From the NCBI GenBank assembly GCA_963854835.1, contig OY978525.1:83192333-83256332 (forward strand): a DNA stretch of 64,000 bases, in the 5' to 3' direction. This document shows, in pieces, positions 1 through 11,900 of the stretch. Source of the DNA: Megamerina dolium (taxonomy: Eukaryota > Arthropoda > Insecta > Diptera > Megamerinidae). Position numbers and translations under genes: made by a program. The notes under the pieces were generated by a model. It worked only from the letters and a program-made list of their open reading frames with translations, was not told the origin of the DNA and searched no databases. Position 1 is the first letter of the stretch; each line of letters opens with the position of its first letter.

Positions 1-1247
1 TTACCTTGGTATAACTTGAATCAGCGTCATCCTGAATCGCAATGTCTCCCACTTCGTGTCGTAAATTGTGACATATATAGCCGCAAAATTTTTGGGCAAT
101 TTTTACTAAACTCCTTTTTAAAACTTATATGTTATACCATATACATACTTCCTTTCAGTCTGTTTAAAGTAGAGCTTCAATGCGGTACATTTTGCGGAAT
201 GCTTTTTCTGAAATCTGCGCAGAAGCAATTTGTCTTTCTTTAACGCTTTACTACGTTTTTAATAAACATATACATATATATTTATTAGTTCAACTGTGCG
301 ATTTACTTACACTTCATTTCGTAATTCCTCCACCTATTCGAACACGTTACTAGTATCAGAGACATATATGCTTAGAGGATTCTCACTTTCCAGTATACAC
401 AATTTTGAAAGGAATAACCAGAAATCAGTGAGAGTGGATGTTGCTGTTGAACGTGTATGAACCGAAATATCAGACGAAATAGAAGTGGACAATCGAACAA
501 ATGGTTTGATCACACCACAAAAAGTAGAAAGCGACCTGGTATTGGAAGAAGACGAAAGCGGACTGCACATAACATACAAAATCAAAACGTGCGTACAGAT
601 TTTGTATTGTTTACATTTATATATTATGATATTCCTGGATCATATTCAATAATATTTCTTCATTTATATCATTTATGTAATATAATTTTTTATTTAATCT
701 TTACGTAATATTTATTATTTAGACATAATTTATTTATATCATTTAATTTTTTTAAAAACATAACATCTAATTTTATAAAAAAAAAATAGAATTGAAATTT
801 ACAAAAAATTTATATATTATAATATCATTATCTAAGAAATAAAAATGCGTTATCAATACCCAGTACGCATGTGCAATTAATTTGTATTCTATCCAATTAT
901 GTACATACATATCTGCAATATACAAACAATCAAACTCTCTCAATTTCATTTCTTTCTATTCGCCTACGTAAAAAGTATATGTACGTATGCTCAGCAGAAT
1001 ACTATATTTTTCATTGATAATTGCACTTAATCGGCAACACAGCACTTGCGATGGAATTATTTGGAATTTTTTGAAGATTTTGTCATTTCATGTCATCCAA
1101 CAGCCACCAAAATCAAGAGGAAGACACTTCAACGCATCAAATTGTTCGTCTTTCGTCGATTTCATTCGCATTGGTACACACACTCATCTACTTACGCCTG
1201 CGTATTTGTTGTTGCTTTTGCTCTCGTTTCTTGGGAAAGAAAAATAC
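1..1247. other. Unassigned AT-rich sequence left of gypsy copy A
   Basis: No transposon protein, LTR or RNA gene is recognisable here. Most of it is A/T-rich with short ORFs that lack compositional support. The only coding-like piece is 460-594, listed separately. The right edge is the target duplication ATAC (1244-1247) of gypsy copy A. Confidence 0.6.
460..594 (+). other. Possible internal exon, function unknown
   Basis: The frame that opens just after a TGA at 457-459 reads through about 45 codons. The conceptual peptide is acidic, with the blocks TEISDEIEVDN and LVLEEDESGLH, and looks more protein-like than the surrounding A/T-rich sequence. A possible GT donor (GTGCGT) follows at about 594. 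No convincing acceptor with a pyrimidine tract was found upstream, and no family is recognised. It could equally be a chance ORF or a remnant of a decayed gene. Direction, boundaries and reality are all uncertain. Confidence 0.2.
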
Positions 1248-1681
1248 TGTTACGTTTTTATTCTGTGAGCTTTTAATTCTATTTGAATTACCTTGTTCGA
1301 TCACTGGATTCTGTTAATAACTCCATACTTATTTTATAAAACTATATACAGCAACAATTTATTTAATAAACACTATTTACAATCAACTCTGTTTATAATC
1401 AACTATTTACAATAACACTTTAATGTACTAGCAACTTTTGCCTCTGTATAGATGTTTGCGCAGTCACGTTCGGAATTCGATTCATTCTCACTTCTCAACA
1501 CTGGCTCTATTTATACTCTGTTGGCAACACCCCAGAATCTTCCTTTATCGAGATTCTTCTCTTCCTTTCTCGTTGGCTTGTTCTGGTTATCGCTTATTTC
1601 TTTTTGTTGACATTCGTTTCGATGCTGCCAATAGTGTCAGTCACAATAGTGATGAGTAATCAACTATCGATATTCGTTACA
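1248..1681 (-). repeat. 3' LTR of gypsy copy A
   Basis: Begins TGTTACG and ends GTTACA on the plus strand, the reverse complement of the TGTAAC...GTAACA LTR defined by copy B. About 434 bp. A TATA-like box matching that of copy B lies at the equivalent position. Confidence 0.9.
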
Positions 1682-1697
1682 CTGCCCTCCTCTTAAC

Positions 1698-1716
1698 CTT
1701 GTTCGTCCCGAACAAG
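1698..1716 (-). repeat. Conserved hairpin next to the PPT, copy A
   Basis: Perfect 8-bp stem CTTGTTCG / CGAACAAG around a 3-nt loop, between the integrase stop codon and the polypurine tract. The same stem is present at the same place in copies B, C and the diverged copy at 12839. Confidence 0.75.
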
Positions 1717-1723
1717 TTTTTTT

Positions 1724-4182
1724 TTATACCTCCCCTCGATATGGCGCAAGTCGCTCCAAGTGCACTACTTTAAACTTTGCTCTTTTATTCCAGGCACGTT
1801 GAATACGATACACTACGTCATTTATCTTTGCTATAATCTCATATGGTCCTTCCCAATGACTCTGTAGTTTAGGAGACAGGCCTTTCTTTCGATGTGGATT
1901 ATGAAGCATTACAAGCTCTCCTTCATAAAACCCTTTTGAATTTGCTTTCAAGTCATACCTGGCCTTCATCTTATCGCTTATCATCTGCGACCGCTCTCTG
2001 ATGAACTGATGTACTTCATCCAACTGTTCCCGCTTTTCGCTAGTATAATTTCCTTCGGTTGATCTCGTTGGTGTTACAACTCCAAATTTTAAATCAGCTG
2101 GCAGTCTTAACTCGTTTCCAAAAATTGCCATTGCCGGTGTAGTAGCCGTCGTATCATGTTGTGCGCATCTATATGCCATGAGGAACATTGGTATATGTAC
2201 ATCCCAGTCTCTTTGATATTTATCTACGACTTTTCTCAAATATTCCTCCAAGGTACGGTTAAATCGTTCTACCATGCCATCAGATTGTGGATGCAAAGGT
2301 GTTGTACGAGTTTTGTATATACCCAGCATACGGCATATCTCTTGGAATACAACTGATTCGAAATTTCGACCTTGGTCCGAGTGTAACTCCATCGGTACAC
2401 CAAAACGAGTAACCCATTGGTTGACGAATACATCCGCAACTGTACTAGCTTCTTGATTTGGAATGGGGTATACTTCAGGCCATTTACTGCTTATTGGAAA
2501 TGGTCCAGCTATGTCCATAGCAATTTGCTCAAATGGAGCGCCCACGGTGTATTGGTGCATCTTACCTCGACTTTTCTTATTTGGACCTTTGGCCATTGCA
2601 CATTGCTTACACTTCTGAATCCAATCAGCTACATGGTCATGACATCCAACCCAATAAAATCGTTTCTTTATTTTCTCGACGGTTTTGATGATTCCCAAAT
2701 GCCCTCCACTGGAGGCATTGTGATACTCAGCTATCACTTCACTTATTCTTGCCTTGGGTACCACTAGAAGATCATTAGTGATTTTTCCATCTTCACTTTC
2801 CATGCTCTGAATAAACATCCGTCTCGTAAGTGCAGGCTTTGCCACTGCGCCCAGTATGCCTTTGCTATTGGACTCTCATTAGCCATTTCGTGCCAATCTA
2901 GACGTATGCCCTGCTCCTTGTATTCCATAATCTTTCCGAGATCTGGGTCGTTCCGCTGATCTTCTTGCACTCGTTCGGTGGTCCTCCGGCTCCGGCAATA
3001 TATTCGTAAAACGTAGGTTAACAATGTGATTCTGGTTTCTTTCCCGAGAACAATGTTTATTATCCAAGGTGCAGGTACGACGATATGGAGTATAAGCTTT
3101 ACTACGATGAATGACATCACGATCTTCCTTTCGTTGTCCTGGTGAATTCGATCTTTGTTGCTTATGTCGTAGACGACAATTCCGCGCCTTGTGCCCTCTT
3201 TGATGGCATATGAAGCACTTACCGGCAAATTTATTTTTGCGTTGATTCCTTGTTCTACCTTTAGGCTTCATATTCGATTGTTTGCAATCACGCGCCATAT
3301 GCCTTCGTTTGTCGCAAATGAAGCACTTACCATTAAATTTGATTTCGCGTCGACCTGTTGTTCTTCCTTCAGGCTTCACTACTGACTTAACTGCCTGACA
3401 CACTGCTTCAACCAGATCTGATGTTTCTGCCTGTAATTGGCGTACACGTGGCACTGGTCAACACATTAAACTGGCGGCTTCATATGTCAAGGCACTACTG
3501 ACTGTTTCGGCATATGTATTCCTGGGTGACATGACTAGGGCACGCTTTGTCTCTCCGTCACGTATGCCATCTATATATGCCTCTATTTTTATTTTTTCGA
3601 CGAACTCTTCCGAATTACCAGAGAACGCAAGATGACATAAGCGCTCAATGTCAGAAGCGAATTCCTGCAGGCTCTCATTACTCCGTTGCACTCGCGATCT
3701 CAATTCCACTCGATGTAACTGACTCTTGTATTCATTTCCATATTTCCGCTGGAGTGTGTTCATCAGTGACTGATAACTACCACAATCTTTCTCTGGAACC
3801 ATCTGTAACACCTCGGAAGCATTACCTTTTAATGCTACTATTAAAGCAGCAGTCTTGTCGCTGTCATCCCATTGATTCTTCGAAGCTGTTGTCTCGAATT
3901 GAAGCTTGAAGATGTGGAATGGCGTGCTTCCGTCAAATGTTGGTGGCTTTAATTTGATTGTACTTGAATCTCTAATCACTGATGTGGCTGTTCCATTTAT
4001 TTTTAGTTGATTGAGTTCGTGCTGTAATTTCTCGAACTTGTCTTCCCAGTCGTTGACATGTTCCTTCAGCTTATCATCCAACTCATCCACGTGTTCTTTC
4101 AGCTCTGTGAGTTTGTCATTAATAATTCCGGAAATTTCCTGAAATCTAAGTTCAATTCCTTTCTGTAGATTTTCGATGACGT
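1724..4182 (-). pseudogene. Broken gag-integrase ORF of copy A, 3' part
   Basis: The reading frame is broken into pieces at 1724-2845, 2764-3228, 2879-3454 and 3458-4090. They encode, in order on the minus strand, a Gag capsid-like region, two CCHC zinc knuckles, the integrase H2C2 region, the DDE core (MDIAGPF, SDQG, GMVERFN) and a GPY/F-type C-terminus. A 1-bp deletion in the codons before ESEDGK shifts the frame. A 42-bp in-frame deletion removes the strand just after FPIS in the integrase core. Both lesions are also present in copy C. No PR, RT or RNase H segment lies between the zinc knuckles and the integrase. A non-functional copy. Confidence 0.85.
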
Positions 4183-4193
4183 GTTCTTGGCGA

Positions 4194-6271
4194 AGAGAAA
4201 GCTCGACGTCAGTAAGCTGTGATCACCAGAAACAGCAGATGCATTTTCCACTCGACTATCGGATCTGCTTATGCAGAACACTCCCCCACTTGATGATACA
4301 TGCGTACGGTGGACACATATATCCCACTCCATGACTACTGCTGCCGAGGAGGTAATCGGTTACTACCGGCCTCTGAGGAATGAGTGGTATGATCAGGAGT
4401 GTCGCGACGCTACCGCAGAGAAAGACGCCGCCTACAGAAAAACCCTGCGTGCAGGCGTAACGCGAGCTGTTAAGGAGCGGTATAGAGAGAAAAGGAGTGC
4501 AGAGAGACGTCTTTTCAGGCGCAAGAAGAGGGAGTTGGAAAGACGCGAGTGTGAGGAGATAGAGATGTGCACCGACAAGAATGAGACTCGAAAATTCTTT
4601 GAAAAGATCAAGCGCCTGAGTGGAGGTTTAAATCCCGGAGCCTCTTCTTGTCGTGATGGAAATGGGAATCTGGTTACGGATGTCCAGAGTGTACTGAGCC
4701 TATGGAGGGAACACTTCTCCACGTTACTGAATGGCGATGCTACGAACAATTCCGCCAGTGGAGGAGAATGCCCGATAACCCCAATTACAGATGATGGTGT
4801 TGATGTTTCACCACCCGACTATGACGAGGTTGAAACGGCCATTTTAAGGCTGAAGAACAACAAAGCTGCAGGTGCTGATGGCCTGCCTGCCGAGTTGTTT
4901 AAGACCGGAGGCGATGAGCTGCTCACCCGCATGCACCAGCTCATAAGCAGAATATGGTCGGATGAAAGCATGCCTGATGATTGGAGGCTCAGTGTTCTCT
5001 GTCCTGTACATAAAAAAGGAGACCCCACAATTTGCGCCAACTACCGTGGAATAAGTCTCCTGAGCATCGCATACAAGGTTCTATCGAGCGTACTGTGTGA
5101 AAGGTTGAAGCCTATGCTCAGCAACCTGATTGGTCCTTATCAGTGTGGCTTCAGACCTGGTAAATCCACCATCGACCAGATTTTCACACTGCGCCAAATC
5201 CTGGAGAAGACCCAAGAAAAACAGATCGACACACACCACCTATTTGTTGATTATAAAGCCGCTTTCGACAGTCCGGTAAGGGATTACCTCTACGCAACAA
5301 TGTCTGAGTTCGGTATTCCTGCAAAGCTCATTCGACTTTGTAGAATGACACTGCATAACTCCCGTTGTGCAGTGAAAATTGGGAAGGACCTCTCCGCACC
5401 GTTTAATACCGAACGGGGTTTCAGACAAGGTGATTCGTTATCGTGCGACTTCTTCAATCTTTTTATGGAGAAAATAATACGAGCTGCTGATCTACGACAT
5501 AATGGCACTATCTTCAACAAAAGTGTCATGCTGTTAGCGTATGCCGACGATATTGACATAATCGGCATGAACACGCGAGCAGTCAGTGCAGCATTCTCAG
5601 AGTTGGAAAGAGAGTCGCGTCGGATGGGTCTCACGGTGAACGAGGGCAAGACGAAGTATCTAGTGTCAACAAACAAAGAGTCCCGGCGTCTTGGACAGCA
5701 CGCCACTGTTGACAACTACGCTTTTGAAGTAGTAAGGGACTTTGTCTATCTTGGAACCAGCTTCAAGAACTGTAATGACGTCAGCCTGGAGATCATGCGT
5801 AGGATCACTCTTGCAATCACGTGTTACTTTGGGCTGAGTAAGCAATTGAGAAGTCGAGCCCTCTCTCGAAGAACGAAAACTACACTCTACAAGTCTCTCA
5901 TCGTGCCTGTCCTAACATATGGCGCTGAATACTGGTCGAGAGAAAAGTCCCTCTCAAGATCTTTGGACCTATTTGCGTTGGTGGCGAGTAGTAAAGCGCA
6001 TCAAAATCCAGCGGCTGCGCTGGCTAGGTCATGTCGAGCGAATGGAAGAACACGCTCCAGCTAAGAAGGTGTTATATTCGGAACCCGCTGGAGGACGGCG
6101 CAGAAGAGGAAGACCAAACCTCCGGTGGAAAGACCAAGTACTGGAGAACTTGACGGCGCTTGGAATTTCTAACTGGCGCCAGCTAGCGAAGAACAGAGAT
6201 GGCTGGCGAAGCATGTTATTTTCGGCTTAAATCGATATTCGGTTGTTATGGCCACATAAGTAAGTAAGTAA
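4194..6271 (+). mobile_element. 5'-truncated RTE-clade non-LTR retrotransposon nested in gag
   Basis: Flanked by the 11-bp direct repeat GTTCTTGGCGA (4183-4193 and 6272-6282), which is single-copy in the intact gag of copy B, so the insertion point is exact. The 5' truncation removes the endonuclease. The 3' end is ATAAG followed by GTAAG units, the short tandem tail typical of RTE elements. Very similar to the full-length RTE at 8916-12283. Confidence 0.92.
4271..6230 (+). pseudogene. RTE reverse transcriptase, 5'-truncated and frameshifted
   Basis: From 4271 to about 5930 one open frame encodes the linker and RT domain, including the catalytic YADDIDIIG. It then leaves frame after TYGAE because two short segments present in the 8956-11934 ORF are missing here. 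The correct frame resumes near 5990 and ends at 6230 with the family C-terminus (GRPNLRWKDQVLENL). The endonuclease domain is absent through 5' truncation. Dead on arrival, and later damaged. Many shadow ORFs on the opposite strand are not genes. Confidence 0.88.
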
Positions 6272-6650
6272 GTTCTTGGCGAGCCGAATGTTCTTGAATT
6301 TCCATACGCAATTCATTAATAACGCCCTCTTGGCGTACCGAATGTTCTTGAAACTTGGAGTCAATGCGAGACGAATTTTCTTGTAGCTGTCGTTACTGCT
6401 GTTGCATCATGGTTTTCATGAATTCCATGAGTTGACCACTCGAATCTATTTTCCTCTCTTCCTCAGCGTGCACAACTGCTTGTATATCGGCTTCCTCGAA
6501 GAACTCATGTTCTTCTACATTAATTCCCTTAGCCTCCATAGCTTTCCTCAGCCTTACCAGCAGTTTCGCCTTTGCACCTGATGACGATAGATTCATCTCT
6601 ACCAACAGCTTTTTAAGCTGGTCCACTTTTAGTTGGTCAATTTTCACCAT
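6272..6650 (-). pseudogene. Gag N-terminus of copy A, beyond the RTE insertion
   Basis: The ATG at 6648-6650 starts the same MVKIDQLKVDQLKKLL sequence as copy B, a SAP-like helix-extended-loop-helix. The frame runs to 6393 and then meets a stop at TAACGACAG, before the coiled-coil region. It continues past the RTE insertion into the feature at 1724-4182. Confidence 0.8.
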
Positions 6651-6679
6651 CTTTACAGAATCCCACTTCTGACACCAAT

Positions 6680-7101
6680 TGTTACGTTTTTATTCTGTGA
6701 GCGTTTAATTCTATTTGAATTACCTTGTTCGATCACTGGATTCTGTTAATGATAACTGCAACACTTATTTTATACAACTATATACAGCAACAATTTATTT
6801 AATAATCTCTATTTACAATCAACTATTTACAATAACACTTTAATGTACTAGCAACTTTTGCCTCTGTATAGATGTTTGCGCAGTCACGTTAGGAATTCGA
6901 TTGATTCTCACTTCTCAACACTGGCTCTATTTATACTCTGTTGGCAACACCCCAGAATCTTCCTTTATCGTGATTCTTCTCTTCCTTTCTCGTTGGCTTG
7001 TTCTGGTTATCGTTTATTTCTTTTTGTTGACATTCGTTTCGATGCTGCCAATAGTGTCAGTCACAATAGTGATGAGTAACCAACTATCGATACTCGTTAC
7101 A
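6680..7101 (-). repeat. 5' LTR of gypsy copy A
   Basis: Same LTR as 1248-1681 with small internal deletions (about 422 bp). The adjacent PBS on the minus strand starts TTGGTGTCAGAAGTGGGA (6662-6679), matching the 3' end expected for a leucine tRNA. Confidence 0.9.
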
Positions 7102-8372
7102 ATACATTAAGCAGAGTTACAAACCTATTCCGGGTTTGTCACAGGCGTCAATTGTTATAGTTAAATTGTCATTATATTGTCATGAACAGCTGTTATAGGT
7201 ATACGCAGCCAAACATGACTCGAGTAAAGATTTTTTCACTCGCCATTCGTGGCGAAAAGCTATCTACAGCTAAAACAGCTGTTCATTGTTTACATTTACA
7301 AATTTTATAACCACTGAGTTTATGCTGAATTTTTAAATAAAAAAATGGAAAACGTATGACCTGTTTTGTATATTTTGTATAAAAATGCTTTCCTGCATGG
7401 AAAATGGATCACTTTTATCACGTAATTCCCTCAGAAGTGGCCTTCTGGCTTTAATATCCTCTTGTTCTGCTTTCAAACACATTACCACAAGTTGCTCTGC
7501 CATAGCTAAACATGGAACGCAATGAACTTAAAAAACTTAAACAAACGTTGTTTATTTATATGTATATATTTATCAACAATTCTTACAATTTGAATTTGAG
7601 TGGCCAACATGTTCAATCGCGTAACAAAATCATCGGTTTCAACATTGTCACATGCTCAGTAGGTAATAACAATAAGTATGAGAGTAGTCATCAAAAGAGC
7701 TTTCGAATTTTGCTGTGCATATCGAAATGTGACAGTTGTCATTATCATAACAATTATCGTTACGGCAAAAATTGTCATTGCATTAGAATAGCACTGTAAT
7801 TATTTGACAGTACTCACGTCATGAAATGGAATGCAATGTAATATCCGAAGCCTATAGAATACTTTATATACGCCAATCCGTCATACATAACTGACAGCTG
7901 AGTTAAAATACATGAATTTGTATGAAGTGATGCCCAATCACTCCGTGACCTTCAACGTAAAGTATAATGGTGGCCAACTTTTATCTTTAGCGTAAGTGAG
8001 GCAAACAGGGTTGTATTTTAATAATAATATTTATTATAAAATTTTAAAAATATTAAATATTGCATTGAATGGATATTCAAATAGGTTTTGACTGTATAAT
8101 AAAAGTGCTATACACATATTTCATTTAAATAAAATACATAAATAAATACCAAAAATACATAAATAATACCAAATAGTGCATATGAACTACTAGAAGTGTA
8201 TCCATTGTGAAACGTATTGATTGGGCCAGCTTACACCGTTTTTTCCGTCGCTGTCAGTTATATGCTTTAACGCAAAGGTACAAAGTATTCTATGGGCTTC
8301 GGCTATAAGTGTTACAGCGATGGTTCCTTTGATCGCTTGAAGGTGAATTTTGTATAGCCAAAGAATTGATAT
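7102..8372. other. Gene-free interval with a MITE
   Basis: No host gene is seen. The interval holds a pair of ACAGCTGTTCAT-type inverted motifs (about 7184-7287) and the terminal-inverted-repeat element at 7841-8312. The ORF at 7512-7799 has no recognisable domain and is not called. Confidence 0.6.
7841..8312. mobile_element. MITE with about 60-bp terminal inverted repeats
   Basis: The left end reads CCGAAGCCTATAGAATACTTT and then runs to ACTGACAGC. The right end carries the imperfect reverse complement, GCTGTCAGTT to AAGTATTCTATGGGCTTCGG. The interior is A/T-rich and non-coding, and the length is about 470 bp. I could not fix a target duplication, so the superfamily is open. Confidence 0.65.
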
Positions 8373-8716
8373 TGTTACGTTTTAATTCTGTGAGCGTTTA
8401 ATTCTATTTGAATTACCTCGTTCGATCACTGGATTCTGTTAATAATAACTGCAGTACTTATTTTATACAACTATATACAGCAACAACTATATACAGCAAT
8501 AATCTCTATATACAATCAACTCTGCTTATAATCAACTATTTACAATAACACTTAAATGTACTTGCAACTTTTGCCTCTGTATAGATGTTTCTGCAATCAC
8601 GTTCAGGATCAAATTGATTCTCACTTCTCAACACTGGTTCTATTTATACTCTGTTGGCAACAGCCCCAGTGTCAGTCACAATAGTGATGAGTAACCAACT
8701 ATCGATACTCGTTACA
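8373..8716 (-). repeat. Solo LTR of the gypsy family
   Basis: Complete TGTTACG...GTTACA ends with an internal deletion (344 bp versus 438 bp). Flanked by ATAT on both sides (8369-8372 and 8717-8720). This is the product expected from LTR-LTR recombination. Confidence 0.85.
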
Positions 8717-8915
8717 ATATGGTTCGTGCATTTTCTGTTGTTTGTGTATTTGATGTTATTTGGAGGTGATGAATATACACGTTTGTGTTGTTATAAATTA
8801 ACATTCACTGTTTTATTTTTTAATGCTTTTTTGTTAAATAACTTCATATGCAATTTAATTTCACTTTTAAATTTTAGAATTCTAAATACGTCTTCACAAT
8901 GATAGCTTTAAATAT

Positions 8916-11900
8916 TACTTACTTACTTATGTGGCCATAACAACCGAATATCGATTTAGGCCGAAAATAACATGCTTCGCCAGCCATCTCTGTTCTTCGC
9001 TAGCTGGCGCCAGTTAGAAATTCCAAGCGCCGTCAGGTTCTCCAGTACTTGGTCTTTCCACCGGAGGTTTGGTCTTCCTCTTTTGCGTCGTCCTCCAGCG
9101 GGTTCCGAATATAACACCTTCTTAGCTGGAGCGTGTTCTTCCATTCGCTCGACATGACCTAGCCAGCGCAGCCGCTGGATTTTGATGCGCTTTACTATGT
9201 CAATATCGGCATACAGCTCGTACTGCTCATCGTTGTACCTTATTCGGTACTCGCCACCAACGCAAATAGGTCCAATAATCTTGCGTAGGACTTTTCTCTC
9301 GAAAACTCCAAGTATTCGCTCATCCGAGGTGGAAATTGTCCAGGCTTCAGCGCCATATGTTAGGACAGGCATGATGAGAGACTTGTAGAGTGTAGTTTTC
9401 GTTCTTCGAGAGAGGGCTCGACTTTTCAATTGCTTACTCAGCCCAAAGTAACACCTGTTAGCAAGAGTTATCCTACGCATGATCTCCAAGCTGACGTCAT
9501 TACTGCTGTTAATGCTGGTTCCAAGATAGACAGAGTCCCTTACTACTTCAAAAGCGTAGTTGTCAACAGTGACGTGCTGTCCAAGACGCCGGGACTCTTT
9601 GTTTGTTGACACTAGATACTTCGTCTTGCCCTCGTTCACCGTGAGACCCATCCGACGCGACTCTCTTTCCAACTCTGAGAATGCTGCACTGACTGCTCGC
9701 GTGTTCATGCCGATTATGTCAATATCGTCGGCATACGCTAACAGCATGACACTTTTGTTGAAGATAGTGCCATTATGTCGTAGATCAGCAGCTCGTATTA
9801 TTTTCTCCATAATAAGATTGAAGAAGTCGCACGATAACGAATCACCTTGTCTGAAACCCCGTTCGGTATTAAACGGTGCGGAGAGGTCCTTCCCAATTTT
9901 CACTGCACAACGGGAGTTATGCAGTGTCATTCTACAAAGTCGAATGAGCTTTGCAGGAATACCGAACTCAGACATTGTTGCGTAGAGGTAATCCCTTACC
10001 GGACTGTCGAAAGCGGCTTTATAATCAACAAATAGGTGGTGTGTGTCGATCTGTTTTTCTTGGGTCTTCTCCAGGATTTGGCGCAGTGTGAAAATCTGGT
10101 CGATGGTGGATTTACCAGGTCTGAAGCCACACTGATAAGGTCTAATCAGGTTGCTGAGAATAGGCTTCAATCTTTCACACAGTACGCTCGATAGAACCTT
10201 GTACGCGATGCTCAGGAGACTTATTCCACGGTAGTTGGCGCAAATTGTGGGGTCTCCTTTTTTATGTACAGGACAGAGAACACTGAGCCTCCAATCATCA
10301 GGCATGCTTTCATCCGACCATATTCTGCTTATGAGCTGGTGCATGCGGGTGAGCAGCTCATCGCCTCCGGTCTTAAACAACTCGGCAGGCAGGCCATCAG
10401 CACCTGCAGCTTTGTTGTTCTTCAGCCTTAAAATGGCCGTTTCAACCTCGTCATAGTCGGGTGGTGGAACATCAACACCATCATCTGTAATTGGGGTTAT
10501 TGGGCATTCTCCTCCACTGGCGGAGTTGTTCGTAGCATCGCCATTCAGTAACGTGGAGAAGTGTTCCCTCCATAGGCTCAGTACACTCTGGACATCCGTA
10601 ACCAGATTCCCATTTCCATCACGACAAGAAGAGGCTCCGGGATTTAAACCTCCACTCAGGCGCTTGATCTTTTCAAAGAATTTTCGAGTCTCATTCTTGT
10701 CGGTGCACATCTCTATCCTCTCACACTCGCGTCTTTCCAACTCCCTCTTCTTGCGCCTGAAAAGACGTCTCTCTGCACTCCTTTTCTCTCTATACCGCTC
10801 CTTAACAGCTCGCGTTACGCCTGCACGCAGGGTTTTTCTGTAGGCGGCGTCTTTCTCTGCGGTAGCGTCGCGACACTCCTGATCATACCACTCATTCCTC
10901 AGAGGCCGGTAGTAACCGATTACCTCCTCGGCAGCAGTAGTCATGGAGTGGGATATATGTGTCCACCGTACGCATGTATCATCAAGTGGGGGAGTGTTCT
11001 GCATAAGCAGATCCGATAGTCGAGTGGAAAATGCATCTGCTGTCTCTGGTGATTGCAGCTTACTGACGTCGAGCTTTCTCTGTGTGGGACTTCTCTTGTT
11101 ATTTGCGACACATAAGCGTGTGCGCACCTTAGCTGCAACAAGGTAGTGATCCGAGTCGATGTTGGCACCACGGATCGATTTCACGTCCATCACACTGGAA
11201 GCATGCCTTCCGTCAATCAACACATGATCAATTTGGTTTCTTGTACGATGATCTGGAGACAGCCATGTCGCTTTGTGGATGTCGAGATGCTGGAATCTGG
11301 TACCACCAATTACCATTTTTCGTGCTGCGGCGAAGTCGATCAGCCTCATTCCGTTATCGGAGGTGTTTTGGTGGAGGCTGAATTTTCCGACAGTTGGACC
11401 AAAGGTACCTTCCTTGCCCACCCTGGCATTAAAGTCGCCAAGCACGATTTTGATATGGTGGCGGGGGCAGCGGTCATAAGCTTCTTCGAGGCGCTGAAAG
11501 AAGCTCTCCTTGGTCACATTGTCCTTCTCATCCGTCGGAGCGTGGGCACATATAAGGCTGATGTTGAAAAATTTTGCCTTGATGCGGATTGTGGCCAGCC
11601 GTTCGTTCACAGGAGTGAACTGTGAGACAAGATGTCGTAGTCTCTTGCTGACCAAAAATCCACATCCTAATTCGTGCCTTTCAGCATGGCAACTGTAGTA
11701 GATGTCACAGGACGCTCTTTTGGAGCAGCCCTGTCCTGTCCATCGCATTTCCTGGAGAGCGGTGATGTCAGCTCTGTATTTTTCGAGGACATCAACCAGC
11801 TGGATAGAGGCACCCTCCCTATAAAGGGATCGGACATTCCAGGTGCATATCCGTAAATCATTGTCCTTTTTTCGTTTGCGGGGGTCATCAACAAAAGCGG

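Larger units (their letters stand above)
1248..7101 (-). mobile_element. Ty3/gypsy retrotransposon copy A, RT-less, interrupted by an RTE
   Basis: On the minus strand the order is 5' LTR (6680-7101), leucine-tRNA-like PBS, gag, integrase, polypurine tract and 3' LTR (1248-1681). The flanks carry the 4-bp duplication ATAC at 1244-1247 and 7102-7105, so both outer ends are the original insertion ends. The internal region lacks protease, reverse transcriptase and RNase H, like copies B and C. A 5'-truncated RTE (4194-6271) sits inside gag with its own 11-bp duplication. The two LTRs differ by several indels, so this insertion is older than copy B. Confidence 0.9.

Noticed and set aside
9560..11625. 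Several plus-strand ORFs of 100-160 codons
   Set aside because: Antisense to the RTE ORF, and the same shadows appear opposite the truncated RTE at 4.2-6.2 kb.
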